Source of the DNA: Bacteroidetes bacterium UBA6491
Lineage (GTDB): Bacteria > Bacteroidota > Bacteroidia > NS11-12g > UBA9320
Assembly (NCBI GenBank): GCA_002436505.1
Contig: DJML01000108.1
Span: 363 to 9,312 of the forward strand
Direction of reading: 5' to 3'
DNA: 8,950 bases
Of the stretch, positions 1-6,523 are shown one piece after another (position 1 is the first letter of the stretch; every line of letters begins with the position of its first letter). The position numbers were made by a program, and so were the translations under genes. The notes beneath the pieces were generated by a model. It searched no databases. It was not told the DNA's origin and worked only from the letters and a program-made list of their open reading frames with translations.

Positions 1-437
1 CCCTGGTCAGTGTAATCCTGATCACCATTCAGGTCGATCCACACACCAATATTCATGGTAATGGTGGTAGTAATAATGTTACGGCCATTGATCTTTAGTG
101 TAAGATCCGATCCGTAAGAAACTGTAAATGCAGGAGAGGTTGTGATAATGTTGTAATGAAATCCTGTGCTTGTTCCATAAGTGGTGGCATTCGATAGATC
201 ATTACATCCGTCACCTGATTTTCTGTAAAGTTGATTCCCGCTCTGATCCTCGAAGATCACCTCTTCGATTGCTGCATAGCGATCCGCTCCGGACCATCCA
301 CAACCGTAGTAGTGGACAGGCGTGCAATACTGCGCATTTGCAGAGAACCAGGAAAACAGCACTGTTGCCAACAACAGCGTAAGCTTACCGGCATTTCGGA
401 AAGCATTGTTTCTGAGTCTTGTAAAAGTTTTTTCCAT
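1..437 (-). CDS. Secreted GEVED-domain protein, N-terminal part (runs off left edge)
   Basis: The frame is open from an ATG at 437-435 to the window edge, giving 145 residues plus two bases. Residues 1-35 form a long signal peptide: a basic n-region (MEKTFTRLRN...), a hydrophobic core LTLLLATVLFSWF, and a probable signal peptidase I site ANA|QYC. The mature part starts with YCTP, and residues 133-144 read WIDLNGDQDYTD. That is the pattern of the GEVED domain of Bacteroidota secreted proteins (usually WIDFNxDGDFxD), with acidic residues D135, N137, D139 and D141 that could bind calcium. Such proteins are normally long, often end in a T9SS tail and include adhesins and proteases; the C-terminal part that would decide this lies outside the window. 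Export is well supported and the GEVED assignment fairly so; the specific function is unknown. A good promoter candidate lies 60-90 bases upstream (497-527). Confidence 0.8.
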   Translation of the reverse strand, partial: MEKTFTRLRNNAFRNAGKLTLLLATVLFSWFSANAQYCTPVHYYGCGWSGADRYAAIEEVIFEDQSGNQLYRKSGDGCNDLSNATTYGTSTGFHYNIITTSPAFTVSYGSDLTLKINGRNIITTTITMNIGVWIDLNGDQDYTDQ

Positions 438-489
438 AATAATACTAATCTGTCTCGTTCGAAAGAAATTTAAACCAAATTAAATTTAG

Positions 490-515
490 AGAACTTCAAA
501 TATATAAGAAGTTCT
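490..515. promoter_or_regulatory. Inverted repeat overlapping the -7 element of the GEVED promoter
   Basis: AGAACTTC (490-497) and GAAGTTCT (508-515) are perfect 8-bp inverted copies separated by 10 bases. The -7 hexamer region 497-504 lies inside the repeat. A dimeric regulator bound here would block polymerase, so an operator is the natural reading. A leader RNA hairpin is less likely because the predicted start site lies at the edge of the repeat. Confidence 0.4.
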
Positions 516-527
516 TTTAAATGCTAA
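497..527 (-). promoter_or_regulatory. Bacteroidota-type promoter for the GEVED gene
   Basis: On the minus strand TATATTTG (504-497) matches the TAnnTTTG -7 element exactly. Nineteen bases upstream is TTAG (527-524), three of four matches to the -33 TTTG element. Transcription would start near 490, leaving a leader of about 50 bases before the ATG at 437. Motif and spacing are read directly; activity is inferred. Confidence 0.5.
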
Positions 528-579
528 TTTCAAATTTATGTGTTCTTCAAAAAATAATTCTTTGTCAATCAGATAGACA

Positions 580-599
580 CAACTTTTTCCGAAGAGTTG
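580..599. other. Hairpin of unknown role upstream of the helicase gene
   Basis: CAACTTTT (580-587) and AAGAGTTG (592-599) can form an 8-bp stem with one G-U wobble around the tetraloop TCCG. On the plus strand it is followed by seven A residues and has no T tract, so it is not a typical intrinsic terminator in that direction. On the minus strand the T run precedes the stem, which does not fit either. It could be an operator or a leader structure. Confidence 0.3.
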
Positions 600-609
600 C
601 AAAAAAATT

Positions 610-631
610 GAATTAAATTTGAGTTTAATTC
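610..631 (+). promoter_or_regulatory. Candidate helicase promoter element embedded in an inverted repeat
   Basis: GAATTAAA (610-617) and TTTAATTC (624-631) are perfect 8-bp inverted copies with a 6-base spacer. TAAATTTG at 614-621, inside this repeat, matches the TAnnTTTG -7 element exactly. No convincing -33 TTTG lies 17-21 bases upstream. If used, the start site would be near 628, giving a leader of about 60 bases before the ATG at 690. The region is AT-rich, so chance similarity is possible. The other half of this 252-base intergenic stretch holds the divergent promoter described at 497-527. Confidence 0.35.
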
Positions 632-689
632 TCAACTTGCTGATTTACTGAAACTTAACTTATATTTTCTATTTTGTCGAATATTTTTA

Positions 690-3600
690 ATGAAATCAAC
701 GACTGATCATAGCTTTGAAAATGTACTGGGGACCCTTAATGAATCTCAGTTAAAAGCTGTCACTACAACCGAAGGACCTGTAATGGTCCTGGCAGGCCCG
801 GGCACAGGGAAAACGCAGATCCTGGCCGCCAGGGCAGGACAGATCATGCAAGGCTCTGACGTGGACGCGTCTAACATTCTTTGCCTTACTTACACTGATG
901 CTGGCGCTGTTTCCATGAGGAACAGGTTAATAAAGTTCATTGGGCCGGAGGCGCACCGTGTTCATATACATACGTTCCATTCTTTTTGCAACTGGGTGAT
1001 ACAATCGAATACTGACGAATTTGCCGGCATCAGTTCTGAGCCGATGTCAGACCTTGAAAAAGTTGAAATCGTTGAACAGATCCTTAATGGTCTTCCGCAC
1101 GATCACCCCCTGAAAAACCTTAAAGGGTCGTACAGGTTCGTCGGTAAAAATCTGATCGAACTGCTTGATATCATGAAGAATGAAAGCTGGACAGCAGCTG
1201 ACATCCGTGCGATGCATGATGCGTATCTAAATGAGCTTCCAAACATGGAAAAGGTTCAGTATAAGAGGGCTTTTAAAGGATTTATGAAAGGGGATGTCAA
1301 TGAACGTCTGTTAAACCTGGAACTTGCCAAAGTGGACAAATTGGTCTATGCTGCTGAGCTCTATGAATCCATGGAGAAAGAGAAACTAAAAAGAGGCCTT
1401 TATGATTTCTCTGACATGCTGCTGTGGGTGGCAGAGGCGTTCAGAAATAACGAAAACCTGTTAAGGGACTACCAGGAGCGTTTTTTATACATCATGGTTG
1501 ACGAATTTCAGGACACCAGCGGCTCTCAACAGAGTCTTATTTATTTGCTGACTAACTTTTGGGAAAGCTCAAATATATTTGTTGTAGGAGATGATGATCA
1601 ATCGATCTTTAGATTTCAGGGCGCCAATGTTCAGAACATCATAGATTTTCACTCAAAATATGACCGTTTTATGACGCTTGTTGTCCTCACTGACAACTAC
1701 CGTTCTACCCAAAAAATACTTGACACATCAAAAAAACTGATCTCGCATAACAAAAGTCGTCTGATCAACCTTGATGAAATAGGTGACCTTAACAAAGATC
1801 TTATTTCACAAAGTCATAAATCAGATCAACCGGACATCCGGATCATTACCTACCCAAACCCCATCCATGAAGCGGTCGACATAGGAAAACAGATCAGATC
1901 TCTTATTGACGGAAATGTTCCTGCTGAAGAGATCGCTGTTATATACAGAAGTCATAAGGAGTCTGAGGAGATCATCCGGTACTTAAGATCTCACAAGGTT
2001 CCCATTAAGACAAAGCGAAAAAAGAACATCCTTGAACTTTCTCTGGTATCAATGTATATAGAGGCGCTTCGATTTGTCAGCAAGGAAGCAAGGCAACCAG
2101 GTTCGGGAGAAGGTCTTTTGTATAAGATCCTGCACTACGACAGTAATGTTCTGCCTCTGGATATGGCACGCATTAGCTTATGGATAGAACAGGAACGTAA
2201 TGAAGGCCGCTATCATAAACTTAGGGAGGTGTTTGAAATGGTCAGAGAAGGCAACGGTCCGGCTTTGTTACTTAAAAACTCAAAAGCCATCGCGACCTTC
2301 TCCGAAAATATTGAGCGCTGGATCACGGTATATTTCTCCGGTACAACAATTGAACTGGCGGAAAAAGTACTTCATAAAGGCGGCTTTGTTGCCCGTGCGC
2401 TGTTATCTGAGAGCAAAGGATTTCTTTTGGAAGCTCTGCATACCTTTTTTGGGTTTATCCAGGCTGAATCACGTAAAGACGCATTTTGTTCCATTGATCA
2501 AATCATTGCAAAGATCGATCTGATGAACGAACACGGAATTGAAATGCAGATCGAAGAGATCATCAACGATCAGTCCGGGGTTCAGTTCTGCACGGCTCAT
2601 TCGGCAAAGGGACTTGAATTCGGCCATGTATTTATAATAGGTTGCATTAAGGACTCATGGGAAAAAACGGTCAGTAAAAAACCATTCGGATTACATTACC
2701 TGGTAGAAGGAGATTCCGAACAGGTAGTCACTGAAGAGAATAGAAGACTCTTTTATGTTGCCATGACGAGGGCAAAGACCCACCTGACCTTCTCTAATTA
2801 CACGCATAAGCTGAACGGCAAATCTCAGGAACGAAGTGTTTTCATCACTGAGATCGAAAACGCTGAGAACGTAATAGCGAACGATGTCAATGCTGATGCC
2901 CGGGAAGTTGAAGATTATCTGACCAGAACTGGCCAGAAGACATCGACCAGGATAACGAATATCCTTGATGATGACCTTATTGAAAGCAGGTTAAGCAACT
3001 ACCACTTAAGTGTTACGCACCTCAACAATTATTTAAGATGCCCGATCGATTTCTACTTTAACGGCCTGTTGCGTGTACCGTCGATGAAGAACAAATACAT
3101 GTCCTACGGAACAGCGGTGCACACTGCACTCGACCGGATGATCAAGGTGAGGAAAGCGGACGAATACACAGTGGATTACCTCCTAAAGCAGTTTGAAAGG
3201 GCCATGACGAAAGAAAGATCTGCATTCACTGAACAGGAATTCACTGACATGATGCAGCACGGCAAATTGTCTCTTGCTGCATTTGAAGAAAAATATCACG
3301 ATGAATGGTTGCGGCCTGACGATTGCATTACCGAAAAAAGAATCGATAACGTATTAGTCAATGGTGTGCCAATCAAAGGACAGCTTGACAAAATTGAATT
3401 GTATGGAAGCGACGTTAACGTGGTCGACTACAAAACAGGAAAACCTGAAAATGCTTTCAGTAAACTAAAGGGCCCTAAAGAAGGATCTGAAGAATCTGCC
3501 AAACACGAGGAAAAGTACGGTGGTGATTACTGGCGGCAACTGGTGTTCTATTATCTGTTGGTAGATGGGCAAAAAGAAAAACCCTGGCGAATGATCTCAG

Positions 3601-3797
3601 GAGAAATGGATTTTCTTGAACAGAACAAGAAGGGAGAATTTGTAAAACACAAGTGGTTCATTGATACTGAGGATATCGAAACAGTTAGAAATCAGATTAC
3701 TGATGTATATAAAAAGATCATGGGTCGCGAGTTCTCAGAAGGGTGCAATGCTGAAGATTGTGAATGGTGTGAATTTGTACGTGAAATTTCAGTGTGA
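690..3797 (+). CDS. UvrD-family DNA helicase fused to RecB-type (PD-(D/E)XK) nuclease with Fe-S cysteines
   Basis: This 1035-residue protein has a superfamily 1A (UvrD/PcrA/RecB) helicase followed by a RecB/AddB-type nuclease, an order shared with the AdnA and AdnB subunits of actinobacteria. Helicase motifs: Q-type LNESQLKAV (16-24), Walker A GPGTGKT (36-42), motif II VDEFQDT (270-276), motif III GDDDQSIFRFQG (300-311), motif IV NYRST (336-340), motif V TAHSAKGLEF (635-644), motif VI VAMTRAK (690-696). Nuclease: LRCP (C784), GTAVH (H811), GQLD (D900), VDYKTG (D913, K915), WRQ (Q950), then C1019-x4-C1024-x2-C1027. With C784, these give the four ligands expected for a [4Fe-4S] cluster as in AddB and Cas4. 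All catalytic residues look intact. The likely role is ATP-driven unwinding and resection of double-strand breaks or recombination intermediates in the cytoplasm. No AddA/RecC-like partner is visible here. The start fits the family, which begins about 15-20 residues before the Q motif. Fold and motifs are secure; the exact pathway is not. Confidence 0.92.
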   Translation: MKSTTDHSFENVLGTLNESQLKAVTTTEGPVMVLAGPGTGKTQILAARAGQIMQGSDVDASNILCLTYTDAGAVSMRNRLIKFIGPEAHRVHIHTFHSFCNWVIQSNTDEFAGISSEPMSDLEKVEIVEQILNGLPHDHPLKNLKGSYRFVGKNLIELLDIMKNESWTAADIRAMHDAYLNELPNMEKVQYKRAFKGFMKGDVNERLLNLELAKVDKLVYAAELYESMEKEKLKRGLYDFSDMLLWVAEAFRNNENLLRDYQERFLYIMVDEFQDTSGSQQSLIYLLTNFWESSNIFVVGDDDQSIFRFQGANVQNIIDFHSKYDRFMTLVVLTDNYRSTQKILDTSKKLISHNKSRLINLDEIGDLNKDLISQSHKSDQPDIRIITYPNPIHEAVDIGKQIRSLIDGNVPAEEIAVIYRSHKESEEIIRYLRSHKVPIKTKRKKNILELSLVSMYIEALRFVSKEARQPGSGEGLLYKILHYDSNVLPLDMARISLWIEQERNEGRYHKLREVFEMVREGNGPALLLKNSKAIATFSENIERWITVYFSGTTIELAEKVLHKGGFVARALLSESKGFLLEALHTFFGFIQAESRKDAFCSIDQIIAKIDLMNEHGIEMQIEEIINDQSGVQFCTAHSAKGLEFGHVFIIGCIKDSWEKTVSKKPFGLHYLVEGDSEQVVTEENRRLFYVAMTRAKTHLTFSNYTHKLNGKSQERSVFITEIENAENVIANDVNADAREVEDYLTRTGQKTSTRITNILDDDLIESRLSNYHLSVTHLNNYLRCPIDFYFNGLLRVPSMKNKYMSYGTAVHTALDRMIKVRKADEYTVDYLLKQFERAMTKERSAFTEQEFTDMMQHGKLSLAAFEEKYHDEWLRPDDCITEKRIDNVLVNGVPIKGQLDKIELYGSDVNVVDYKTGKPENAFSKLKGPKEGSEESAKHEEKYGGDYWRQLVFYYLLVDGQKEKPWRMISGEMDFLEQNKKGEFVKHKWFIDTEDIETVRNQITDVYKKIMGREFSEGCNAEDCEWCEFVREISV

Positions 3798-3861
3798 ACC
3801 ATTTCCCGGCGAATTTTAACGAATACACCACCAATTAAAACAAAATCAATTCTTAAAGGCT

Positions 3862-3869
3862 TATCTTTG
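3862..3869 (+). promoter_or_regulatory. -7 promoter element for the Nfu gene
   Basis: TATCTTTG matches the TAnnTTTG element exactly and lies 19 bases before the ATG at 3889, implying a very short leader of about a dozen bases. No -33 TTTG is seen at the usual distance. The element suggests that the Nfu gene can be transcribed separately from the helicase gene, 91 bases upstream. Confidence 0.4.
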
Positions 3870-3888
3870 TAGAACAATTCTAAATAAC

Positions 3889-4452
3889 ATGACGATCGAC
3901 GAACTCGTAACAATATATTCTGAAGCAACGCCAAATCCATCTTCGATGAAATTTGTGGCGAACAGAATGATCCTGCCAAATGACAGTATTGATTTCAGGA
4001 GCAAGGAACTGGTGGAGAATTGTCCTTTTGCTGAAGTTCTTTTCAATTTCCCCTATGTTAAAGGTGTGTTTATCATGAACAACTTCGTGAGCATAACAAA
4101 AGCTGAAGATGTTGAATGGTTTGACATTACGCCGGAACTAAAGGAATTTGTAAAGCAATATCTTGAATCTGGAAAAGAAATTGTGACACAGAAAGCTGAG
4201 TTGTCAAGTGAAGAAGAATCCGAGGTCGTACAAAAGATCAGGCAACTACTGGACGACCATGTAAAACCTGCTGTAGAGATGGATGGCGGAGCGATCAGTT
4301 TCCGTGAATTCAAAGATGGCGTTGTGACAGTTGAAATGAAAGGTTCCTGCAGCGGATGTCCTTCATCTACAATGACGCTAAAAGCGGGTATAGAAAATTT
4401 GCTCAAAAGGATGGTTCCTGGTGTTGAAGCCGTAGAATCAGTTGCAGGGTAA
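3889..4452 (+). CDS. Nfu/NifU-type iron-sulfur cluster carrier protein
   Basis: The product is 187 residues with two domains. Residues 1-90 match the Nfu N-terminal domain, with the characteristic TPNPSSMKF (14-22), FPYVKGVF (54-61) and NNFVSITK (64-71). Residues about 108-186 match the NifU C-terminal domain: VKPAVEMDGGAISF (125-138), then GSCSGCPSS (152-160) with the cluster-binding pair C154 and C157. Known Nfu proteins bind a [4Fe-4S] cluster between two monomers through this CxxC and pass it to apo-proteins in the cytoplasm. Length and layout equal those of standalone Nfu proteins, unlike nitrogenase NifU, which has additional domains. It sits 91 bases after the helicase-nuclease gene on the same strand and probably has its own promoter. 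The stop is one base from the convergent gene's stop. Family assignment is very secure; the client proteins are unknown, with the upstream nuclease a possible one. Confidence 0.95.
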   Translation: MTIDELVTIYSEATPNPSSMKFVANRMILPNDSIDFRSKELVENCPFAEVLFNFPYVKGVFIMNNFVSITKAEDVEWFDITPELKEFVKQYLESGKEIVTQKAELSSEEESEVVQKIRQLLDDHVKPAVEMDGGAISFREFKDGVVTVEMKGSCSGCPSSTMTLKAGIENLLKRMVPGVEAVESVAG

Positions 4453-4453
4453 A

Positions 4454-6379
4454 TTATCGTATCAGGTGAACTGATCCGCTTTCAATCAATATTCTTTCTT
4501 CTGCGCATGGCGTTTTCAATATTATCTCAAATATGTAGATGCCAGCTTCTACCGGGAAATTATCAACCGTGCCGTCCCAACCCTCTTGCGGGTCATTTGT
4601 CCTGAACATCTGTTCCCCCCAGCGATTATGAACAATGAGCTGATATTCAATAGCATCCACCCACGACCCTAACGGTTTAAACTTGTCGTTCAGGTTGTCG
4701 CCATTTGGTGAAAATGCGTTTGAAACAATATAACCTCCTCCGTAGTCTGCACGGACGATTTCTGCCTGATCCTCCACTGTTCTGTTGCATATTTTATCGG
4801 TGACCCTTACAGAATATATTCCCTGATCATAAACCTGGATCCAGGGCTTGGTACTGCCTGTAGACCAAAGGATATCAAAGTTGATGACATCACGGTTGCC
4901 GGCATACAGTTCAACCGAGTCCGTACCGCAAGCCAGGTAAAAACTTTCAGCCAGGTCGACATAAGGTTCAGGTGCCAGTTCAAGTGTAATGGTGTCGCTG
5001 TACAGGCATCCGTTAAGGTTCAGAGTCAACCAGTACGTTCCAGGTTCAGAAGCGGTAATAACAGGTGTTATTGCTCCTGTTGACCATATCCTGCTATCTG
5101 AATTTTGCAGAGGGTTCAATACACGGTCGACCGCATCACAAAAGACCGAATCGTTGCCCAGGTCAAAATCAGGTATCTCCTTTCCTTCTACGAAGATCGA
5201 ATCTCTTGTAGTACAGCCGTTTTTTTCAATTTCAAGCCAATGCCAGCCGGTATCTGAAATAGTATAAGTATCGCCAGAAGTTCCGTCTGACCATAAAAAA
5301 CTTTCAACTTTCATTCTGGAAAGATCCAGGATGTGATTGATGGTACTGCCGCAAATGGATGTATCATTGCCCAGTGACACGGGGGTATACTGATGGTCGA
5401 TGGTCACTTTATCCCTGAAACTTCCGCAACCGGTAAAAATATCTACATAATAAGTGCCAAATGTGTCCACAATGATCTTGTGCGCAGTATCACCGGTTGA
5501 CCATAAAAGGTCATACTCTGTGTTAGCGGCATCCAATACCAACTGGAAAGTGTCATCACAGAAAAAGGTATCGTTTACCAGGTTGGTCTTATGCTTAAAA
5601 CTTTTCGATTCGACGAAAACCCACGAATCTTTTTCAGAATCGTTCACATCAGCAATGGCGAGCTTAATCGTATACCACTCACATGGTATCAGGGATTTAA
5701 GTTCGGCCTTAAGAACAATCGTCTGCCCGTCACTTTGAAGCAACTGATAACGCAGATCTGATGTATCATCGTTTTGAATAAAGAATTTTGTGTTCCTAAG
5801 GTGGTTAACATTGTCGATGGTCACTTCGGAGGCGGTGCCGGGAATCAGGGCAACATTCTGCTCGCCTACTATTCCGGGACCTGAAATAAAGAAACCGAAG
5901 ATGTCATTGAATCCGCTGTCAACCCATTCGATATATTCCTCTGAGGCAAAAACATAATTAAAGACCATATTCTCAGTCTGAGGTTTAAAGTCGAACTGAA
6001 GCATTGCAGCATCTTTTGTTTTATACGGAATAAAACTTTCAAGCAGAGCACTTCCGGGTTTGCCCATAATGGTAGTATGGCCCACGGCATTGTTTGGGCC
6101 CTTTACCCCTGAGACGGCGCCGGAGGAGAGAATAATACCTCTGTCCAAACCCAACTTTGAGGAGTCCCCGTTTTCAAAATAACCGATTGATTTTGCGGCT
6201 CCTACATATGAGATGTTTTTTACAGACAAGCCTTCATTGCCAAGAAACTCACCCTGTACAAGCCATTGTGGTGTGAGACTTTCGTCAATCAGCAACTGCG
6301 CACTAACGTAAGTTGCTGACATCCACACCCAGCAGGTCAGCAAAACATACTTAATGATATTGTGTTTGAAAGCTTTCAC
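4454..6379 (-). CDS. Secreted choice-of-anchor L protein with T9SS type B sorting tail
   Basis: The product has 641 residues. The start is GTG (6379-6377): no in-frame ATG lies shortly upstream, and this start gives a good signal peptide with hydrophobic core YVLLTCWVWM and cleavage VSA|QLL at about 27/28. Residues 30-260 are a choice-of-anchor L domain: GIILSSG (81-87), FNYVFASEEY (140-149), NDIFGFFISGPG (158-169), NVALIPGT (175-182), IKLAIADVND (238-247). Residues 270-541 hold four related cysteine-paired repeats (separate entry). Residues 550-641 are a gliding-motility-type (CHU_C) C-terminal domain with NAFSPNGDNLND (554-565), NRWGEQMF (585-592), WDGT (601-604) and AGIYIFEI (612-619), the T9SS type B signal. 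The protein is therefore predicted to cross the outer membrane through T9SS and stay at the cell surface or be released. Type B cargos include SprB-like adhesins, but no enzyme domain is visible here and adhesion is only inferred. It is divergent from the type A cargo gene at 6524. Confidence 0.92.
   Translation of the reverse strand: MKAFKHNIIKYVLLTCWVWMSATYVSAQLLIDESLTPQWLVQGEFLGNEGLSVKNISYVGAAKSIGYFENGDSSKLGLDRGIILSSGAVSGVKGPNNAVGHTTIMGKPGSALLESFIPYKTKDAAMLQFDFKPQTENMVFNYVFASEEYIEWVDSGFNDIFGFFISGPGIVGEQNVALIPGTASEVTIDNVNHLRNTKFFIQNDDTSDLRYQLLQSDGQTIVLKAELKSLIPCEWYTIKLAIADVNDSEKDSWVFVESKSFKHKTNLVNDTFFCDDTFQLVLDAANTEYDLLWSTGDTAHKIIVDTFGTYYVDIFTGCGSFRDKVTIDHQYTPVSLGNDTSICGSTINHILDLSRMKVESFLWSDGTSGDTYTISDTGWHWLEIEKNGCTTRDSIFVEGKEIPDFDLGNDSVFCDAVDRVLNPLQNSDSRIWSTGAITPVITASEPGTYWLTLNLNGCLYSDTITLELAPEPYVDLAESFYLACGTDSVELYAGNRDVINFDILWSTGSTKPWIQVYDQGIYSVRVTDKICNRTVEDQAEIVRADYGGGYIVSNAFSPNGDNLNDKFKPLGSWVDAIEYQLIVHNRWGEQMFRTNDPQEGWDGTVDNFPVEAGIYIFEIILKTPCAEERILIESGSVHLIR
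4757..5572 (-). repeat. Four cysteine-paired Ig/PKD-like protein repeats
   Basis: Residues 270-541 of the choice-of-anchor L protein contain four diverged copies of one unit of about 65-70 residues. Each has a first Cys (C274, C343, C414, C484), a WS(T/D)G motif 18-21 residues later (W293, W363, W432, W505), a G-x-Y/W strand, and a second Cys (C318, C389, C458, C531), 44-47 residues after the first. The even spacing suggests one disulfide per repeat and a stalk-like stack of beta domains. Such repeats are common between the globular head and the type B tail of Bacteroidota surface proteins. Confidence 0.75.
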
Positions 6380-6420
6380 CGATGAAAAAGCAGTAGTATA
6401 ATCTCTAACTATGCAAGATA

Positions 6421-6442
6421 CAAAAAAATTGCCCTTTTTTTG
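6421..6442. promoter_or_regulatory. A-tract/T-tract inverted repeat in divergent promoter region
   Basis: CAAAAAAA (6421-6428) and TTTTTTTG (6435-6442) are perfect 8-bp inverted copies around TTGCCC. It lies in the 144-base region shared by the divergent T9SS cargo genes, about 42 bases before the GTG at 6379 and 82 before the ATG at 6524. Immediately beside it on the minus strand is TATCTTGCAT (6420-6411), one base short of a TAnnTTTG promoter element. It may be an operator or a bent-DNA element acting on one or both genes; terminator action cannot be excluded, although no gene ends here. Confidence 0.3.
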
Positions 6443-6492
6443 ATAAAAATGTCAGATTTTATAATGGTGACAGGATTTTGGTATTTTTTTGG

Positions 6493-6500
6493 CAACTTTG
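6493..6500 (+). promoter_or_regulatory. Candidate -7 element for the T9SS type A gene
   Basis: CAACTTTG, followed by CA, differs from TAnnTTTG at one base. It would place the start site near 6507, about 17 bases before the ATG at 6524, which supports that start over longer upstream readings. No -33 TTTG is seen at a normal distance, so the call is tentative. Confidence 0.3.
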
Positions 6501-6523
6501 CATTTCTGACTTTAATAGCAAAA

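Noticed and set aside
170..473. Two plus-strand open frames of 70 and 80 codons
   Set aside because: They lie antisense to the GEVED gene, which has a clear signal peptide and domain motif; their translations show no recognisable features.
637..668. TTG (637-639) and TATATTTT (661-668) as a promoter for the helicase gene
   Set aside because: The -7 match lacks the final G and the spacing of 21 bases is at the edge; the exact TAAATTTG at 614-621 is a somewhat better element, though also unproven.
4053..4406. Minus-strand open frame of 117 codons
   Set aside because: It is antisense to the Nfu gene, whose two domains and CxxC motif are unambiguous.
690..4452. Helicase-nuclease plus Nfu as a new defence system
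   Set aside because: The helicase-nuclease looks like a housekeeping recombination enzyme and Nfu is a universal Fe-S carrier; no phage-sensing, toxin, methylase or mobile-element gene is nearby.
4461..4475. ATCAG-GTGAA-CTGAT hairpin just after the Nfu stop, considered as a terminator
   Set aside because: The stem is only 5 bp and no T tract follows on either strand; it also lies within the coding end of the convergent gene.
6440..6523. Upstream extension of the type A cargo gene to a TTG start
   Set aside because: It adds 28 residues before a textbook signal peptide, and a candidate promoter element (6493-6500) lies inside it; the ATG at 6524 is far better.
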